Shown: positions 9,278 to 18,700 of the stretch, piece after piece
How positions within the stretch are numbered: position 1 is the stretch's first letter
Layout of the letters: the number at the start of each line of letters is the position of its first letter
The notes under the pieces: generated by a model
What the model was told of the DNA's origin: nothing
The model's input: only the letters and a program-made list of their open reading frames with translations
The model's database searches: none
Source: Streptomyces sp. NBC_01451
GTDB taxonomy: Bacteria > Actinomycetota > Actinomycetes > Streptomycetales > Streptomycetaceae
Length of the DNA stretch: 64,000 nucleotides
Reading direction: 5' to 3'
Assembly (NCBI RefSeq): GCF_036227485.1
Contig: NZ_CP109479.1
Span: 2,604,001 to 2,668,000 of the forward strand
Made by a program: the position numbers and the translations under genes

Positions 9278-9359
9278 TGGTGGGTCGTGGGGTGGACGGC
9301 CGCGGCGTGCGCGGGGAGGAGCGACGCCGTGGGAGAGCCGTCCGCCCGTCCCGCGGTGC

Positions 9360-9545
9360 TCACGCGGCCCGGGTGAACCAGTGCCGGCGCGTGCGGTCGG
9401 TATGCACCTCGCCCTCGGCGGCCCGGCCGGCTGCCTCGCGGCGGGCGGCACGGGCGCCGCGGACCGCTTCCCGGGCCCGGCGCTCGTCCGCGGCCTCGCG
9501 GCGCAGTTCGGCGGAACGGATCTGGTGGAGTTCGTACTCGAACAT
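9360..9545 (-). CDS. Small charged hypothetical protein
   Basis: 61 aa starting MFEYELHQIRSAELRREAAD, with GAGGGG at proper spacing before the ATG. It is almost entirely helical and rich in Arg, Ala and Glu (RREAADERRAREAVRGARAARREAAG), ending HWFTRAA. Small basic proteins with this MFEYEL start recur in Streptomyces, but I know no function. It lies upstream of the large LuxR-type regulator on the same strand, separated from it by a hairpin. A role as a nucleic-acid- or membrane-associated helix is possible; nothing decides it. Confidence 0.65.
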   Translation of the reverse strand: MFEYELHQIRSAELRREAADERRAREAVRGARAARREAAGRAAEGEVHTDRTRRHWFTRAA

Positions 9546-9680
9546 GTGATGCCCCTCGGGTCCTGGTGAGTTCGGTCGGTCTTCGCTTTCTGCGATGTCT
9601 CAACCTTCGTCTCCCAGGTGGGTCCGCCACATCGGGAGAGTTCCGCATCTTCCGAGGGGGTGGGGGCCTTAGGAACGTAA

Positions 9681-9731
9681 GAGGGGCCCCAGACCGGCCG
9701 TAAGGTGCTTACGACCGGCCTAAGGCCCCTC
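9681..9731. terminator. Long imperfect hairpin between two minus-strand genes
   Basis: The outer arms GAGGGGCC and GGCCCCTC pair exactly, and an inner CCGGCCGTAAG/CTTACG-A-CCGGCC stem pairs with one bulge. It is placed downstream of the membrane protein gene ending at 9759 and upstream of the 61-aa gene, which suits a factor-independent terminator. Confidence 0.65.
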
Positions 9732-9758
9732 ATGACCTGCGGTGATTCCGCTCCCGTG

Positions 9759-10376
9759 TCAGGGCGCCGACGGCAGACCCAGCAGCACGTCGGTGTACTT
9801 CAGGACCGCGAGGAGCAGTCCGAGGATGCCGAGGGCCACGCCCGCCCAGGAAACCGACTTGATCCAGCCGGCCTGCGGCTTGGCCGGGGCGCCGAACGCG
9901 GGCCGGGCGAGGGCGGCGACAGCGACGAGCAGACCGAGCAGCGCGAAGATGCCGCCCCACAGCGCGGTGGTCTGCCAGGCGTCGCCGTAGACCTCCTTGA
10001 TCTGGGTGGCGACGCTCGCCGAGGACGCGGTCTCCAGCTGGCCCACGAGCGTCTCGCGCGCGCCGGCCACCGTGCCCAGCCAGCTGCCGGTCAGCGAGAC
10101 GAAACCGAGGACGGCGGACACGACGGCGGCAGCGCCCTGGCCCACACCGGAGGGACCTTCCTGCTCGGCCGCGAGTCCTGCCGCGTCCAGGTCCGTGAGG
10201 CCGTCGCCCTCGTACTCGTCCGCGTCGCCCAGGACCTCGGCCCCGGTGTCGGCCGCGGCCTCCGCCGGCTGCTCGTCCTTGGTGATGTCCACCGTCTCGT
10301 TACCGCTCTTCACGTCGTCGCTCTTCGCCTCGGTACCGGTCTCGGAGCCGGTCTCGTCTGCTGTCTTGGTTCCCAT
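9759..10376 (-). CDS. Hypothetical membrane protein with acidic N-terminus
   Basis: 205 aa from the ATG at 10376 (MGTKTADETGSETGTEAKSD). The first 90 or so residues are acidic and disordered-looking (Asp/Glu/Thr/Gly rich). About four hydrophobic helices follow: AAAVVSAVLGFVSLTGSWLG, TTALWGGIFALLGLLVAVAAL, then VSWAGVALGILGLLLAVLKY near the C-terminus. No known family motif is recognised. It lies 35 bp downstream of the acetyltransferase gene on the same strand and may be its operon partner. Expected in the cytoplasmic membrane. Confidence 0.75.
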   Translation of the reverse strand: MGTKTADETGSETGTEAKSDDVKSGNETVDITKDEQPAEAAADTGAEVLGDADEYEGDGLTDLDAAGLAAEQEGPSGVGQGAAAVVSAVLGFVSLTGSWLGTVAGARETLVGQLETASSASVATQIKEVYGDAWQTTALWGGIFALLGLLVAVAALARPAFGAPAKPQAGWIKSVSWAGVALGILGLLLAVLKYTDVLLGLPSAP

Positions 10377-10411
10377 GCCTCGCACCGTACGGACGTCGTC
10401 TGAGAAGTTCC

Positions 10412-10987
10412 TTAATGCTCCTTGTGAGCGGCACGCGCGCGTGCCGCACGCCACTCGGGCGCGAGTACCGACCAGATCTCGGTGTCCGCGCGGACACCCC
10501 GGTGCGGATAGCTCTCCCGCAGCAGGGCCTCACGGCTCATGCCCAGTCGCCGCGCCACGTTGATGCTCGCTTCGTTGACGGACGACGCGTGCCACTCCAC
10601 ACGGTGCATGCCACGTTCGTCAATCGCCCAGTCGATGAGGACACGCATCGCGCGCGTGATCAGTCCGCGTCCGGTGCCGGCCGGTTCCAGCCAGCAGCCG
10701 ACCTCGCAGTTGCCTTGCTCCGCGCTGAAGTTGAGGAACAGCACCCCGCCGACGAGCTTCCCGTCCAGCCAGATCCCGTGCAGCGAACCGGTGTCGGCGG
10801 CACGCTGGTCGGCGTACCGCTGGAGCTGCTCCCGCGCGGAGTCGACGTCGGTGGACTTCATGCCGAAGGGGACGTGCCGGGTGATGAAGTCCCGCCCCCG
10901 GTCGAGGTGCGCGAGGAACTCCTCGGCGTGCCAGGGTTCCAGGGGCCGTAGTTGCGCGCCGTCGTCACCCAGGGATATCGCGTACAT
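10412..10987 (-). CDS. GNAT-family N-acetyltransferase (RimJ/RimL-like)
   Basis: 191 aa, ATG at 10987 with AGGAGCG upstream. These enzymes transfer acetyl from acetyl-CoA to protein N-termini or small amines. Typical features are LRPLEPWHAEEFLAHLDRG at the start, VGGVLFLNFSAEQGNCEVGC (beta4), the acetyl-CoA loop region EPAGTGRGLITRAMRVLIDW and RVEWHASSVNEASINVARRL, which matches the RimJ/RimL C-terminal pattern. The start overlaps the 3' end of the MMPL transporter gene by 23 bp, so the two are likely translationally coupled. Substrate unknown. Confidence 0.88.
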   Translation of the reverse strand: MYAISLGDDGAQLRPLEPWHAEEFLAHLDRGRDFITRHVPFGMKSTDVDSAREQLQRYADQRAADTGSLHGIWLDGKLVGGVLFLNFSAEQGNCEVGCWLEPAGTGRGLITRAMRVLIDWAIDERGMHRVEWHASSVNEASINVARRLGMSREALLRESYPHRGVRADTEIWSVLAPEWRAARARAAHKEH

Positions 10988-13388
10988 CCTGCGGTCGCTC
11001 CTTCACCAGTACGTCCATGACGTCCATGTCATCCATGACGTCCATGTCGAGTACGTCGAGTACGTCGAGTACGTCCGGAATGCTCGCACGGGCGGCCTCG
11101 CCGGCGCCCGGCAATTGCGCGGCGGTGCTCCGGCACTCGGGCGGCTCGATGCTGATGCGCGGCAGGCGCCGGTCCAGCCAGCGGGGCAGCCACCAGTTGG
11201 CGTCGCCGAGCAGGTGCATCAGCGCGGGCACCAGGAGGGTGCGCAGGACGAAGGCGTCGAGGGCGACGGCGGCGGCCAGGGCGATGCCGAACATGGCGAT
11301 CACCCGGTCGCCGGAGAGGACGAAGGCGAGGAAGACGGAGATCATGATGACGGCCGCGGAGTTGATCACGCGGCTGGTCTCGGCGAGGCCCACCCGGACC
11401 GCCCGCCGGTTGTCGCCGGTCTCCAGCCACTCCTCGTACATCCGGCTGACCAGGAAGACCTGGTAGTCCATGGAGAGCCCGAAGAGGACCGAGACCATGA
11501 TGACGGGGAGGAAGGGCTCTATCGGGCCCGCGCTGCCGAGGCCCAGCAGTTCGCTCCCCCAGCCCCACTGGAAGATCGCGACGACGACACCGAACGCGGA
11601 GGCGACGGCGGCGACGTTCATCGCGGCGGCCTTGAGCGGGATGCCGATCGAGCGGAACGCGAGCAGGAGCAGCAGACAGCCGAGGCCGATCACGACACCG
11701 ACGAACAGCGGCAGCTTGTCGACGATCACATCCGCGAAGTCGTCGTAGCTCGCCGTGACCCCGCCGACGTGCAGGTCGAGCGAGGTGCCGGTCTCCGCGC
11801 GCGGGAGCACCCTCTCACGCAGCCGTTCCACCAGGTCACTGGTGCGCGCGGACTGCGGGGAGGACTCCGGTACCACTGTGAGGTACCCGGTGGAGCCGTC
11901 GGCGCTGTAGGTGACCGGCGAGGACGACGCGACGCCCTCGGTGGTCCGGAGGGTCGCGGCGAGGTTGTCGAGGACGAGCTTGTCCTCGGCGTCGGAGACG
12001 GGCGTCACGAGGGTGAGCGGGCCGTTGACGCCGGGGCCGAAGCCGTCGGCGAGGAGGTCGTAGGCCTGGCGTGTGGTCGTCGTCCTCGGGTTGTTGCCCT
12101 GGTCGGAGGTGCCGAGGTGGAGCGAGAAGGTGGGCAGGGCGAGCAGCGCGACGACGCCCAGGGCGGCGGCGCCGAGCACCTTGGGGTGCCGCTCGACGAA
12201 CGCGGACCAGCGGACGGCGAACCCGGTGGGCAGCTCCGGCCCGGGCCCGTGCTCGGCCAGCCTGCGCCGCTCGCGCCGGCTCAGGGCGCGCGGCCCGATG
12301 AACGACAGCAGGGCGGGGAGCAGGGTCACGGAGGCCGCGACGGTCAGGACCACCGTCAGGGAGGCCGCGATCGCGACCCCGTTGAGGAAGCCCAGCCGCA
12401 GGATCAGCATCCCCAGTAGGGCGATGCAAACGGTCGCACCCGCGAAGACGACCGCGCGTCCGGTGGTCCTGACCGCGTTGACGGCGGCCTCGTCGACGGA
12501 CAGTCGGAGTCCCACTCGGGTCTGCCCCGCACCGCCCGCACTGCCCTTACTGCCCGCCCCGGCTGCCCCGGCCGACCCGCCTTTCCGCCGCGGGTCCGGG
12601 GGTCGCGCCCCCGGGAGGCGCAGCAGACCGCGCCGGTGCCTGGTGACGATGAACAGCGCGTAGTCGATGCCCACGCCGAGCCCGATCAGCATGCCGAGCA
12701 TGGGCGCGAAGTCGGCGACGGTCATCACGTGCCCGAGGAGCACGATCCCGGCGTACGCCGTGCCGACGCTCACCAGGGCGGTGGCGATCGGCAGCAGGGA
12801 GGCGGCGAGCGAGCCGAAGGCGAGGAACAGCACGACGGCCGCGACGACCACTCCGACGACTTCCGCGAGGTGGCCGCCGGACGACTCGGTGAGCGCGATG
12901 GCACTGCCGCCGAGCTCCACCTGGAGCCCGTCGGCCCGTGCCGTCCCGGCCACGTCGACGACGGCCCGCGCCTCGCCCTCGCCGATGTCCTCGGCGGACT
13001 TGTCGAAGGTGACGGTGGCGTACGCCGTACGCCCGTCGGCGCTGATGCGGCCGGTGTCGCGGCCCTCGTAGGGGCTGACGACCGAGGCGACTCCGGGCAG
13101 GTCGGCGATGCGGTCCAGGGTGCGGGTCATCGTCTGCTCGACGTCGGTGGCGCGAACCGTGCCGGAGGCGGTGTGCCAGACGACGGTGTCCGTGTCGCCG
13201 CCGAGCCCGGGGAAACCCTTCTCCAGCAACTGGGCGGCGCGGCCCGACTCGGTGCCGGGGACCTCGTAGTCGTTCGAGTACGCCGAACCCGCGACGGCTG
13301 CGGCGGCGGTCACACCGGCGAGGGCGGCGAGCCAGATCAGTACGACGACGAGGCGGTGCCTGACACACCAGCGTGCGAGGACTGCCAC
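10965..13388 (-). CDS. MMPL/RND-family membrane transporter
   Basis: 807 aa from a GTG at 13388 with AGGGAGC upstream. Two repeated halves each contain a first helix, a large extracellular domain and five more helices. Family landmarks are the N-terminal RHRLVVVLIWLAALAGVTAA, LLGHVMTVADFAPMLGMLIG, GVGIDYALFIVTRHRRGL and the second-half SVLFGLSMDYQVFLVSRMYEEW with its Asp-Tyr pair. The family exports lipids, siderophores or drugs using the proton gradient. The C-terminal tail is odd: it ends in near-repeats of Asp-Val-Leu and Asp-Val-Met encoded by a minisatellite-like stretch (11010-11076). The 3' end overlaps the acetyltransferase start. Confidence 0.92.
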   Translation of the reverse strand: MAVLARWCVRHRLVVVLIWLAALAGVTAAAAVAGSAYSNDYEVPGTESGRAAQLLEKGFPGLGGDTDTVVWHTASGTVRATDVEQTMTRTLDRIADLPGVASVVSPYEGRDTGRISADGRTAYATVTFDKSAEDIGEGEARAVVDVAGTARADGLQVELGGSAIALTESSGGHLAEVVGVVVAAVVLFLAFGSLAASLLPIATALVSVGTAYAGIVLLGHVMTVADFAPMLGMLIGLGVGIDYALFIVTRHRRGLLRLPGARPPDPRRKGGSAGAAGAGSKGSAGGAGQTRVGLRLSVDEAAVNAVRTTGRAVVFAGATVCIALLGMLILRLGFLNGVAIAASLTVVLTVAASVTLLPALLSFIGPRALSRRERRRLAEHGPGPELPTGFAVRWSAFVERHPKVLGAAALGVVALLALPTFSLHLGTSDQGNNPRTTTTRQAYDLLADGFGPGVNGPLTLVTPVSDAEDKLVLDNLAATLRTTEGVASSSPVTYSADGSTGYLTVVPESSPQSARTSDLVERLRERVLPRAETGTSLDLHVGGVTASYDDFADVIVDKLPLFVGVVIGLGCLLLLLAFRSIGIPLKAAAMNVAAVASAFGVVVAIFQWGWGSELLGLGSAGPIEPFLPVIMVSVLFGLSMDYQVFLVSRMYEEWLETGDNRRAVRVGLAETSRVINSAAVIMISVFLAFVLSGDRVIAMFGIALAAAVALDAFVLRTLLVPALMHLLGDANWWLPRWLDRRLPRISIEPPECRSTAAQLPGAGEAARASIPDVLDVLDVLDMDVMDDMDVMDVLVKERPQDVRDIPG
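11010..11076. repeat. In-frame short tandem repeats encoding the MMPL transporter tail
   Basis: Three consecutive GTACGTCGA units (9 bp) lie next to an 18-bp-spaced repeat of ACGTCCATG units. Because the periods are multiples of 3, they give a repetitive acidic tail (LDVLDVLDM, DVMDDMDVMDVL) and copy-number change would not break the frame. Confidence 0.75.
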
Positions 13389-13609
13389 AGACGTGCTCCC
13401 TGGATTAAATGTGGATCTTTGACCGGGAACAGTCGTGAATGAACAGAACAGCCCGCAAAGAAACGAAAAAAGGCAAGAGAGATGCCGAACCACTGTTACA
13501 GGCGCCAGTGATCGTTTGAGCCGTTAGTGCCTTTACTCACAAGAATGCGAGTCACATCACAGGACAATCACATGAACTCTGTCGCCTGGATAAAAGCGCG
13601 ATAAGCAAC

Positions 13610-13909
13610 TCAGTCGAACTGGTCCCCGAGCGCCATCACCATCACGCCGACGATCAGCAGCCACAGGGCTCGTCTGGTCCGCCCCCGCGCCCCCAGCACC
13701 GACGCGAGCCCACAGACGGCGGCGCCGAATGCGTACGCACCCGGTACCAGCATGGGCGCGGAGCCCGTGAGGCGGAGCGTCGAGGCGGCGAGCCCCACCA
13801 GGGCCAGCAGCACCCCGGTCCCGGTCGCCGCCCAGCGGGCGCGCCGCGCGTCCAGCGCCGCGTCCCCGTACTCCCCCTCGTACTCGTCGGTCCCGTCCTT
13901 CTCGTCCAT
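13610..13909 (-). CDS. Small hypothetical membrane protein
   Basis: 99 aa from the ATG at 13909 (MDEKDGTDEYEGEYGDAALD). An acidic N-terminus of about 25 residues precedes an Arg-flanked start and three hydrophobic helices (ATGTGVLLALVGLAASTL; MLVPGAYAFGAAVCGLASVL; RALWLLIVGVMVMALG). No family is recognised. It lies between the MMPL gene and the divergently transcribed methyltransferase at 14101. The longer reading upstream of 13909 lacks coding character, so the short form is preferred. Confidence 0.7.
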   Translation of the reverse strand: MDEKDGTDEYEGEYGDAALDARRARWAATGTGVLLALVGLAASTLRLTGSAPMLVPGAYAFGAAVCGLASVLGARGRTRRALWLLIVGVMVMALGDQFD

Positions 13910-14100
13910 GGCGCGGGAGCGTAGCGCGCCCAGCTGAGAATTCGGATGCGGGTCGCGCGGGCCCACTGCTAGCGTCCGGCCGTCGACTGTCCGTATCCGG
14001 CTTCGCCGGTGACCCGAGCAGGTGCATTTTTTGAAGGTCCGACCGAGCTCCGAAGCGTCCCGTTCTTCCCTTCCGCAGAACCCGAGGAGCCCGTTCACCG

Positions 14101-14886
14101 ATGTCCGACATCACCTCCGGAAATGACCGCCTGAACCACCCGCGCTACCCGCGCAGCAGCCGGTACGACGCCCGCTGGACCATCGACAACCAGATGGGCC
14201 CGCACGCCCTGTGGCTGCTGGAGTGGCTGGCCCCCGCGCTCGGCCTCGACACCCTCCCGCCGGGCGCCCGGGTGCTCGACCTTGGCTGCGGCAAGGCCAT
14301 GACGTCGGTCTTCCTCGCCAAGGAGTACGACGTCCAGGTCACAGCCGCCGACCTGTGGATCGAGCCCGCCAAGAACGCGCGCCGGGTCAATGAGGCGGGC
14401 GTCGCCGACCGGGTGCTGCCCGTGTTCGCCGAGGCACACCGACTGCCGTTCGGCGACGGGTCGTTCGACGCGATCGTGAGCATCGACGCGTACCAGTACT
14501 TCGGCACGAACGACCTGTATCTGCCCAGCCTCACCCGGCTGCTGAAGCCGGGCGGACGGATCGGTGTCGTCGTACCGGCGCTGCGCGAGGAGCCGGACGG
14601 TGTGGAGCCGCCGGAACACCTCAAGCCGTTCTGGGACCCCGGGTTCTGGTCGTTCCACACCGCCGAGTGGTGGCGACGGCAGTGGACGCGGAGCGGAGCC
14701 GTGACGGTGGAGGCCGCCGACTGGCTGCCCGACGGCTGGCGCGACTGGCTGCTGTGGAGCGAGGTCTGCGCCGAGGAGAGCACCGAGGAGTTCATGGCGG
14801 CCATGGCCCGCGACTCGGTGGAGCTGCTGCACGCCGACCAGGGCCGGTCCCTGGGCTTCGTCCGGGTCGTGGGACGTCGTACGTGA
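14101..14886 (+). CDS. Class I SAM-dependent methyltransferase
   Basis: 261 aa, ATG at 14101, 5 bp after an AGGAGCC site. Motif I is VLDLGCGKAMTS (about residues 58-69), followed by the acidic end of beta2 in TAADLWIEP, motif II-like RLPFGDGSFDAIVSIDAYQYFG and LTRLLKPGGRIGVV. These bind S-adenosylmethionine in the methyltransferase type 11 family. The region after residue 170 (HTAEWWRRQWTRSGAVTVE, DWLLWSEVC) should cover the acceptor, which cannot be identified. It is monocistronic, with a strong hairpin right after its stop separating it from convergent gatB. Confidence 0.9.
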   Translation: MSDITSGNDRLNHPRYPRSSRYDARWTIDNQMGPHALWLLEWLAPALGLDTLPPGARVLDLGCGKAMTSVFLAKEYDVQVTAADLWIEPAKNARRVNEAGVADRVLPVFAEAHRLPFGDGSFDAIVSIDAYQYFGTNDLYLPSLTRLLKPGGRIGVVVPALREEPDGVEPPEHLKPFWDPGFWSFHTAEWWRRQWTRSGAVTVEAADWLPDGWRDWLLWSEVCAEESTEEFMAAMARDSVELLHADQGRSLGFVRVVGRRT

Positions 14887-14896
14887 CCTGACAACA

Positions 14897-14934
14897 GCTG
14901 AGGGGCGCATCGGGTTTCCGATGCGCCCCTCAGC
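14897..14934. terminator. Perfect 17-bp hairpin, bidirectional terminator
   Basis: GCTGAGGGGCGCATCGG, loop GTTT, then the exact complement. It lies 11 bp past the methyltransferase stop and 14 bp past the convergent gatB stop, so it can end both transcripts. Confidence 0.9.
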
Positions 14935-14947
14935 TTCACTGCCCGGC

Positions 14948-16465
14948 TCAGCCCTCGCTGACGCCCAGCTGTTCAAGGATCAGTTCCTTGACGCGGGCCG
15001 CGTCGGCCTGACCGCGGGTCGCCTTCATGACCGCGCCGACCAGGGCGCCGACCGCGGCCACCTTGCCGCCGCGGATCTTGTCGGCGATGCCCGGGTTGCC
15101 GGCGATGGCCTCCTGGACGGCCGTGTTGAGCGCGCCGTCGTCGGAGACGACCTTCAGACCGCGCTTCTCGACGACCTCGTCCGGGGTGCCCTCGCCCGCG
15201 AGAACGCCCTCGATGACCTGGCGGGCCAGCTTGTCGTTCAGGTCGCCGGAGGTGACCAGCGCGGCGACCCGGGCGACCTGCCCGGGCGTGATGGCCAGTT
15301 CGTCGATCGCGGTGCCCGACTCGTTGGCGCTGCGCGCGAGTTCGCCCATCCACCACTTGCGGGCGGAGGCGGCGTCGGCACCGGCGTCGATGGTGCTGAC
15401 GATGAGGTCGATGGCACCGGCGTTGAGCATCGACTGCATGTCGGTCGCCGTGACGCCCCACTCCGCGAGGAGCCGGTTGCGGCGGGCCAGCGGCAGTTCG
15501 GGCAGTCCGGCGCGGATCTCCTCGACCCACTCACGCGAGGGGGCCACCGGCACCAGGTCCGGCTCGGGGAAGTACCGGTAGTCCTCGGCCTCCTCCTTCA
15601 CGCGGCCCGAGGTCGTCGACCCGGTGTCCTCGTGGAAGTGCCGGGTCTCCTGGACGATCGTCCCGCCCGAGTTCAGTACGGCGGCATGCCGCTGGATCTC
15701 GAAGCGGGCGGCACGCTCCACGGAACGCAGCGAGTTGACGTTCTTGGTCTCGCTGCGGGTGCCGAACTTCTCCCGGCCGTGCGGGCGCAGCGAAAGGTTC
15801 ACGTCGCAGCGCATCTGCCCCTGGTCCATGCGGGCTTCCGAGACACCGAGCGCCTTGATGAGTTCGCGCAGTTCGGCGACGTACGCCTTGGCGACCTCGG
15901 GAGCGCGCTCGCCGGCGCCCTCGATCGGCTTGGTGACGATCTCGATGAGGGGGATGCCGGCGCGGTTGTAGTCGAGGAGCGAGTGCGAGGCGCCGTGGAT
16001 ACGGCCCGTCGCGCCGCCGACGTGCAGCGACTTGCCGGTGTCCTCCTCCATGTGGGCGCGCTCGATCTCCACGCGGAAGGTCTCGCCGTCCTCCAGCTGG
16101 ACGTCGAGGTAGCCGTTGAAGGCGATCGGCTCGTCGTACTGGGAGGTCTGGAAGTTCTTCGGCATGTCCGGATAGAAGTAGTTCTTCCGGGCGAAGCGGC
16201 ACCACTCGGCGATCTCGCAGTGCAGCGCGAGGCCGATCCTGATGGCCGACTCGATGCCGATCGCGTTGACGACCGGAAGCGCGCCGGGCAGGCCGAGGCA
16301 GGTCGGGCAGGTCTGCGAGTTGGGCTCGCCGCCCAGCTCGGTCGAACAGCCGCAGAACATCTTGGTCTTGGTGCCGAGTTCGACGTGGACTTCGAGGCCC
16401 ATGACGGGGTCGTACGTCGCCAGGGCGTCCTCGTACGACACCAACTCGTCGGTCGTGGTGGTCAC
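14948..16465 (-). CDS. gatB: Aspartyl/glutamyl-tRNA(Asn/Gln) amidotransferase subunit B
   Basis: 505 aa from a GTG at 16465. GatB is the kinase and tRNA-binding subunit of the GatCAB complex, which converts misacylated Glu-tRNA(Gln) or Asp-tRNA(Asn) to the amidated form. Signatures: [20 protein letters not shown], the zinc Cys pairs (CGC, then [12 protein letters not shown]), [20 protein letters not shown], the helical domain and the C-terminal YqeY-like tail. Length is typical. It is last in the gatC-gatA-(small ORF)-gatB run on this strand and ends at a bidirectional hairpin. Confidence 0.98.
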   Translation of the reverse strand: MTTTTDELVSYEDALATYDPVMGLEVHVELGTKTKMFCGCSTELGGEPNSQTCPTCLGLPGALPVVNAIGIESAIRIGLALHCEIAEWCRFARKNYFYPDMPKNFQTSQYDEPIAFNGYLDVQLEDGETFRVEIERAHMEEDTGKSLHVGGATGRIHGASHSLLDYNRAGIPLIEIVTKPIEGAGERAPEVAKAYVAELRELIKALGVSEARMDQGQMRCDVNLSLRPHGREKFGTRSETKNVNSLRSVERAARFEIQRHAAVLNSGGTIVQETRHFHEDTGSTTSGRVKEEAEDYRYFPEPDLVPVAPSREWVEEIRAGLPELPLARRNRLLAEWGVTATDMQSMLNAGAIDLIVSTIDAGADAASARKWWMGELARSANESGTAIDELAITPGQVARVAALVTSGDLNDKLARQVIEGVLAGEGTPDEVVEKRGLKVVSDDGALNTAVQEAIAGNPGIADKIRGGKVAAVGALVGAVMKATRGQADAARVKELILEQLGVSEG

Positions 16466-16481
16466 GGTGAAAAGTTCCCTC

Positions 16482-16724
16482 TCAGCCCAGCAGGACGTCG
16501 TCGTCGCCCAGCCGCTTCAGCTCGCGGTAGAGGATGGCGAGGCCGGTGACGATGGCGGCGGCGGACACGGCCGCGTCGATGAGGCGCAGCGTGTCGTTCT
16601 CCGAGCGGGCCTTCTTGGCCTGCTTGGCGACGCTGAGCGCTCCGAACGCGGTGGTCGCGATGGACAGGTACGTGCCGGACCTGGACTTCTTGAAGCCCTT
16701 GGCCTTCGAAAGAGCATTGCTCAC
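16482..16724 (-). CDS. Small hypothetical protein inside the gat operon
   Basis: 80 aa from the GTG at 16724 ([20 protein letters not shown]). Its GTGA overlaps the gatA stop codon and AGGAGG lies about 10 bp upstream inside gatA, so coupling to gatA is likely. The protein has a basic N-terminus, a weakly hydrophobic stretch ([15 protein letters not shown]) and a more hydrophobic helix ([19 protein letters not shown]), then a charged tail ([14 protein letters not shown]). No domain is recognised. Placement between two subunits of GatCAB suggests it is made with them, but a role in tRNA amidation is only a guess. Confidence 0.8.
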   Translation of the reverse strand: MSNALSKAKGFKKSRSGTYLSIATTAFGALSVAKQAKKARSENDTLRLIDAAVSAAAIVTGLAILYRELKRLGDDDVLLG

Positions 16725-18229
16725 AGCGACGGAGCCTCCTCTAGCAGCGGGTGCCCCCACTTTTCCACGAAGGCGGCCTCGACGGCGGCGCCGACCTTGT
16801 AAAGGCGGTCGTCCTGGAGCGCCGGGGCGATGATCTGGAGCCCGACCGGAAGTCCGTCCTCCGGCGCGAGACCGCAGGGCAGGGACATGGCCGAGTTGCC
16901 GGCCAGGTTGGTCGGGATGGTGCAGAGGTCCGCGAGGTACATCGCCATCGGGTCGTCGGCACGCTCGCCGATCGGGAAGGCGGTGGTGGGCGTCGTCGGG
17001 GAGACGATCACGTCCACCGACTCGAACGCCTTCTCGAAGTCGCGGGTGATGAGCGTACGGACCTTCTGGGCGCTGCCGTAGTACGCGTCGTAGTAGCCGG
17101 AGCTGAGCGCGTACGTGCCGAGCATGATGCGGCGCTTGACCTCGGGACCGAAGCCCTCCGCCCGGGTGAGCGAGGTGACCTCCTCGGCGGAGTGCGTGCC
17201 GTCGTCACCGCTGCGCAGGCCGTAGCGCAGCCCGTCGAAGCGGGCGAGGTTGGACGAGCACTCGGAGGGCGCGATCAGGTAGTACGCGGACAGCGCCAGG
17301 TCGAACGACGGACAGTCCAGCTCGACGATCTCGGCGCCGAGGTCCTTCAGCAGGGCCACCGCCTCGTCGAAGCGCTGGATGACGCCGGCCTGGTAGCCCT
17401 CGCCGCGGAACTGCTTGACGACGCCGACGCGCATGCCCTGGACGCTGCCGTTGCGGGCGGCCTCGACGACCGGCGGGACCGGCGCGTCGATCGAGGTCGA
17501 GTCGAGCGGGTCGTGCCCGGCGATGGCCTCGTGGAGGAGCGCGGCGTCCAGGACCGTACGGGCGCAGGGCCCGCCCTGGTCGAGGGAGGACGAGAAGGCG
17601 ACCATGCCGTACCGCGACACGGCCCCGTACGTCGGCTTGACGCCGACCGTGCCGGTGACGGCGGCGGGCTGCCGGATGGAACCGCCGGTGTCCGTACCGA
17701 TGGCCAGCGGCGCCTGGAAGGAGGCGAGGGCGGCACTCGACCCGCCACCGGAACCACCGGGGATCCTGGTCAGGTCCCAGGGGTTGCCGGTCGGCCCGTA
17801 CGCGCTGTTCTCGGTGCTCGACCCCATGGCGAACTCGTCCATGTTGGTCTTGCCGAGGATGACGACGTCGGCGGCCTTCAGCCGCTTGGTGACGGTCGCG
17901 TCGTACGGCGGGATCCACCCCTCAAGGATCTTGGACCCGACGGTGGTCGGGATCCCCTCGGTGGTGAAGATGTCCTTGAGCGCGAGAGGTACGCCGGCCA
18001 GCGGGCCCAGCGTCTCCCCGCGCTCGCGCTTGGCGTCGACGGCACGGGCCTGGGCGAGCGCGCCCTCCCGGTCGACGTGCAGGAAGGCGTGCACCTTCTC
18101 GTCGACGGCCTCGATCCGGGCCAGGTGGGCCTCGGTGACCTGTACGGCGGTGAGCTCGCCGGACGCGATCTTCGCGGCGGTCTCGGCGGCGGTGAGCCGG
18201 ATGATGTTGACGTTGCTGTTGTCCGACAT
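16721..18229 (-). CDS. gatA: Aspartyl/glutamyl-tRNA(Asn/Gln) amidotransferase subunit A
   Basis: 502 aa, ATG at 18229. GatA is the glutaminase subunit: it frees ammonia from glutamine and passes it to the activated tRNA-bound acid in GatB. The amidase-signature triad is present: Lys85 in VPLALKDIF, Ser160 in [10 protein letters not shown] and Ser184 in [11 protein letters not shown]. Length is typical. It follows gatC by 5 bp and its stop overlaps the start of the small ORF at 16724, consistent with one operon. Confidence 0.98.
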   Translation of the reverse strand: MSDNSNVNIIRLTAAETAAKIASGELTAVQVTEAHLARIEAVDEKVHAFLHVDREGALAQARAVDAKRERGETLGPLAGVPLALKDIFTTEGIPTTVGSKILEGWIPPYDATVTKRLKAADVVILGKTNMDEFAMGSSTENSAYGPTGNPWDLTRIPGGSGGGSSAALASFQAPLAIGTDTGGSIRQPAAVTGTVGVKPTYGAVSRYGMVAFSSSLDQGGPCARTVLDAALLHEAIAGHDPLDSTSIDAPVPPVVEAARNGSVQGMRVGVVKQFRGEGYQAGVIQRFDEAVALLKDLGAEIVELDCPSFDLALSAYYLIAPSECSSNLARFDGLRYGLRSGDDGTHSAEEVTSLTRAEGFGPEVKRRIMLGTYALSSGYYDAYYGSAQKVRTLITRDFEKAFESVDVIVSPTTPTTAFPIGERADDPMAMYLADLCTIPTNLAGNSAMSLPCGLAPEDGLPVGLQIIAPALQDDRLYKVGAAVEAAFVEKWGHPLLEEAPSL

Positions 18230-18234
18230 GGTGA

Positions 18235-18531
18235 TTAGTCCTCCCCCAGGATCTGCGGCACCTTGAAACGCTGCTGCTCCTGGGCGGGGGCGCCGGAGAG
18301 CGCCTGCTCGGGGGTGAGCGACGGACGGACCTCGTCCGCGCGCATGACGTTCGTCAGCGGCAGCGGGTGCGAGGTCGGCGGTACGTCTTGGTCGGCGACC
18401 TCGCTGACGCGGGCGACCGCGCCGATGATGTCGTCGAGCTGTCCTGCGAAGTGGTCGAGCTCTTCGCCCTTCAGCTCCAGACGCGCCAGCCGTGCGAGGT
18501 GGGCGACCTCCTCGCGCGTGATGCCAGGCAT
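18235..18531 (-). CDS. gatC: Aspartyl/glutamyl-tRNA(Asn/Gln) amidotransferase subunit C
   Basis: 98 aa from the ATG at 18531 ([20 protein letters not shown]), with AGAGGA upstream. GatC is the small stabilising subunit that wraps around the GatA-GatB interface. Typical features: the N-terminal helix [20 protein letters not shown] and the C-terminal [20 protein letters not shown] with DVPPTSHP before it. It is the first gene of the operon. Its promoter must lie in the roughly 170 bp to the GGDEF-EAL gene stop at 18701. Confidence 0.97.
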   Translation of the reverse strand: MPGITREEVAHLARLARLELKGEELDHFAGQLDDIIGAVARVSEVADQDVPPTSHPLPLTNVMRADEVRPSLTPEQALSGAPAQEQQRFKVPQILGED

Positions 18532-18700
18532 GCAGCGATCCTCTGGGGTGAGTGCGGTGTGGGTTTTGGCCCCAATCCTAGGGGGCGGACGGGCCGACCC
18601 GCGCACGGGTTGATCCCATCGCACCCGAGGCCACCGACGGCGAGAGCCCCCACGGGAGACGTCAGCCTCTTGACGGGCGGTGTGCGGGTGGGAGATCTCC

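Noticed and set aside
14921..16549. A 542-codon plus-strand reading over gatB.
   Set aside because: GatB is unmistakable on the minus strand; the plus reading has no recognisable motif.
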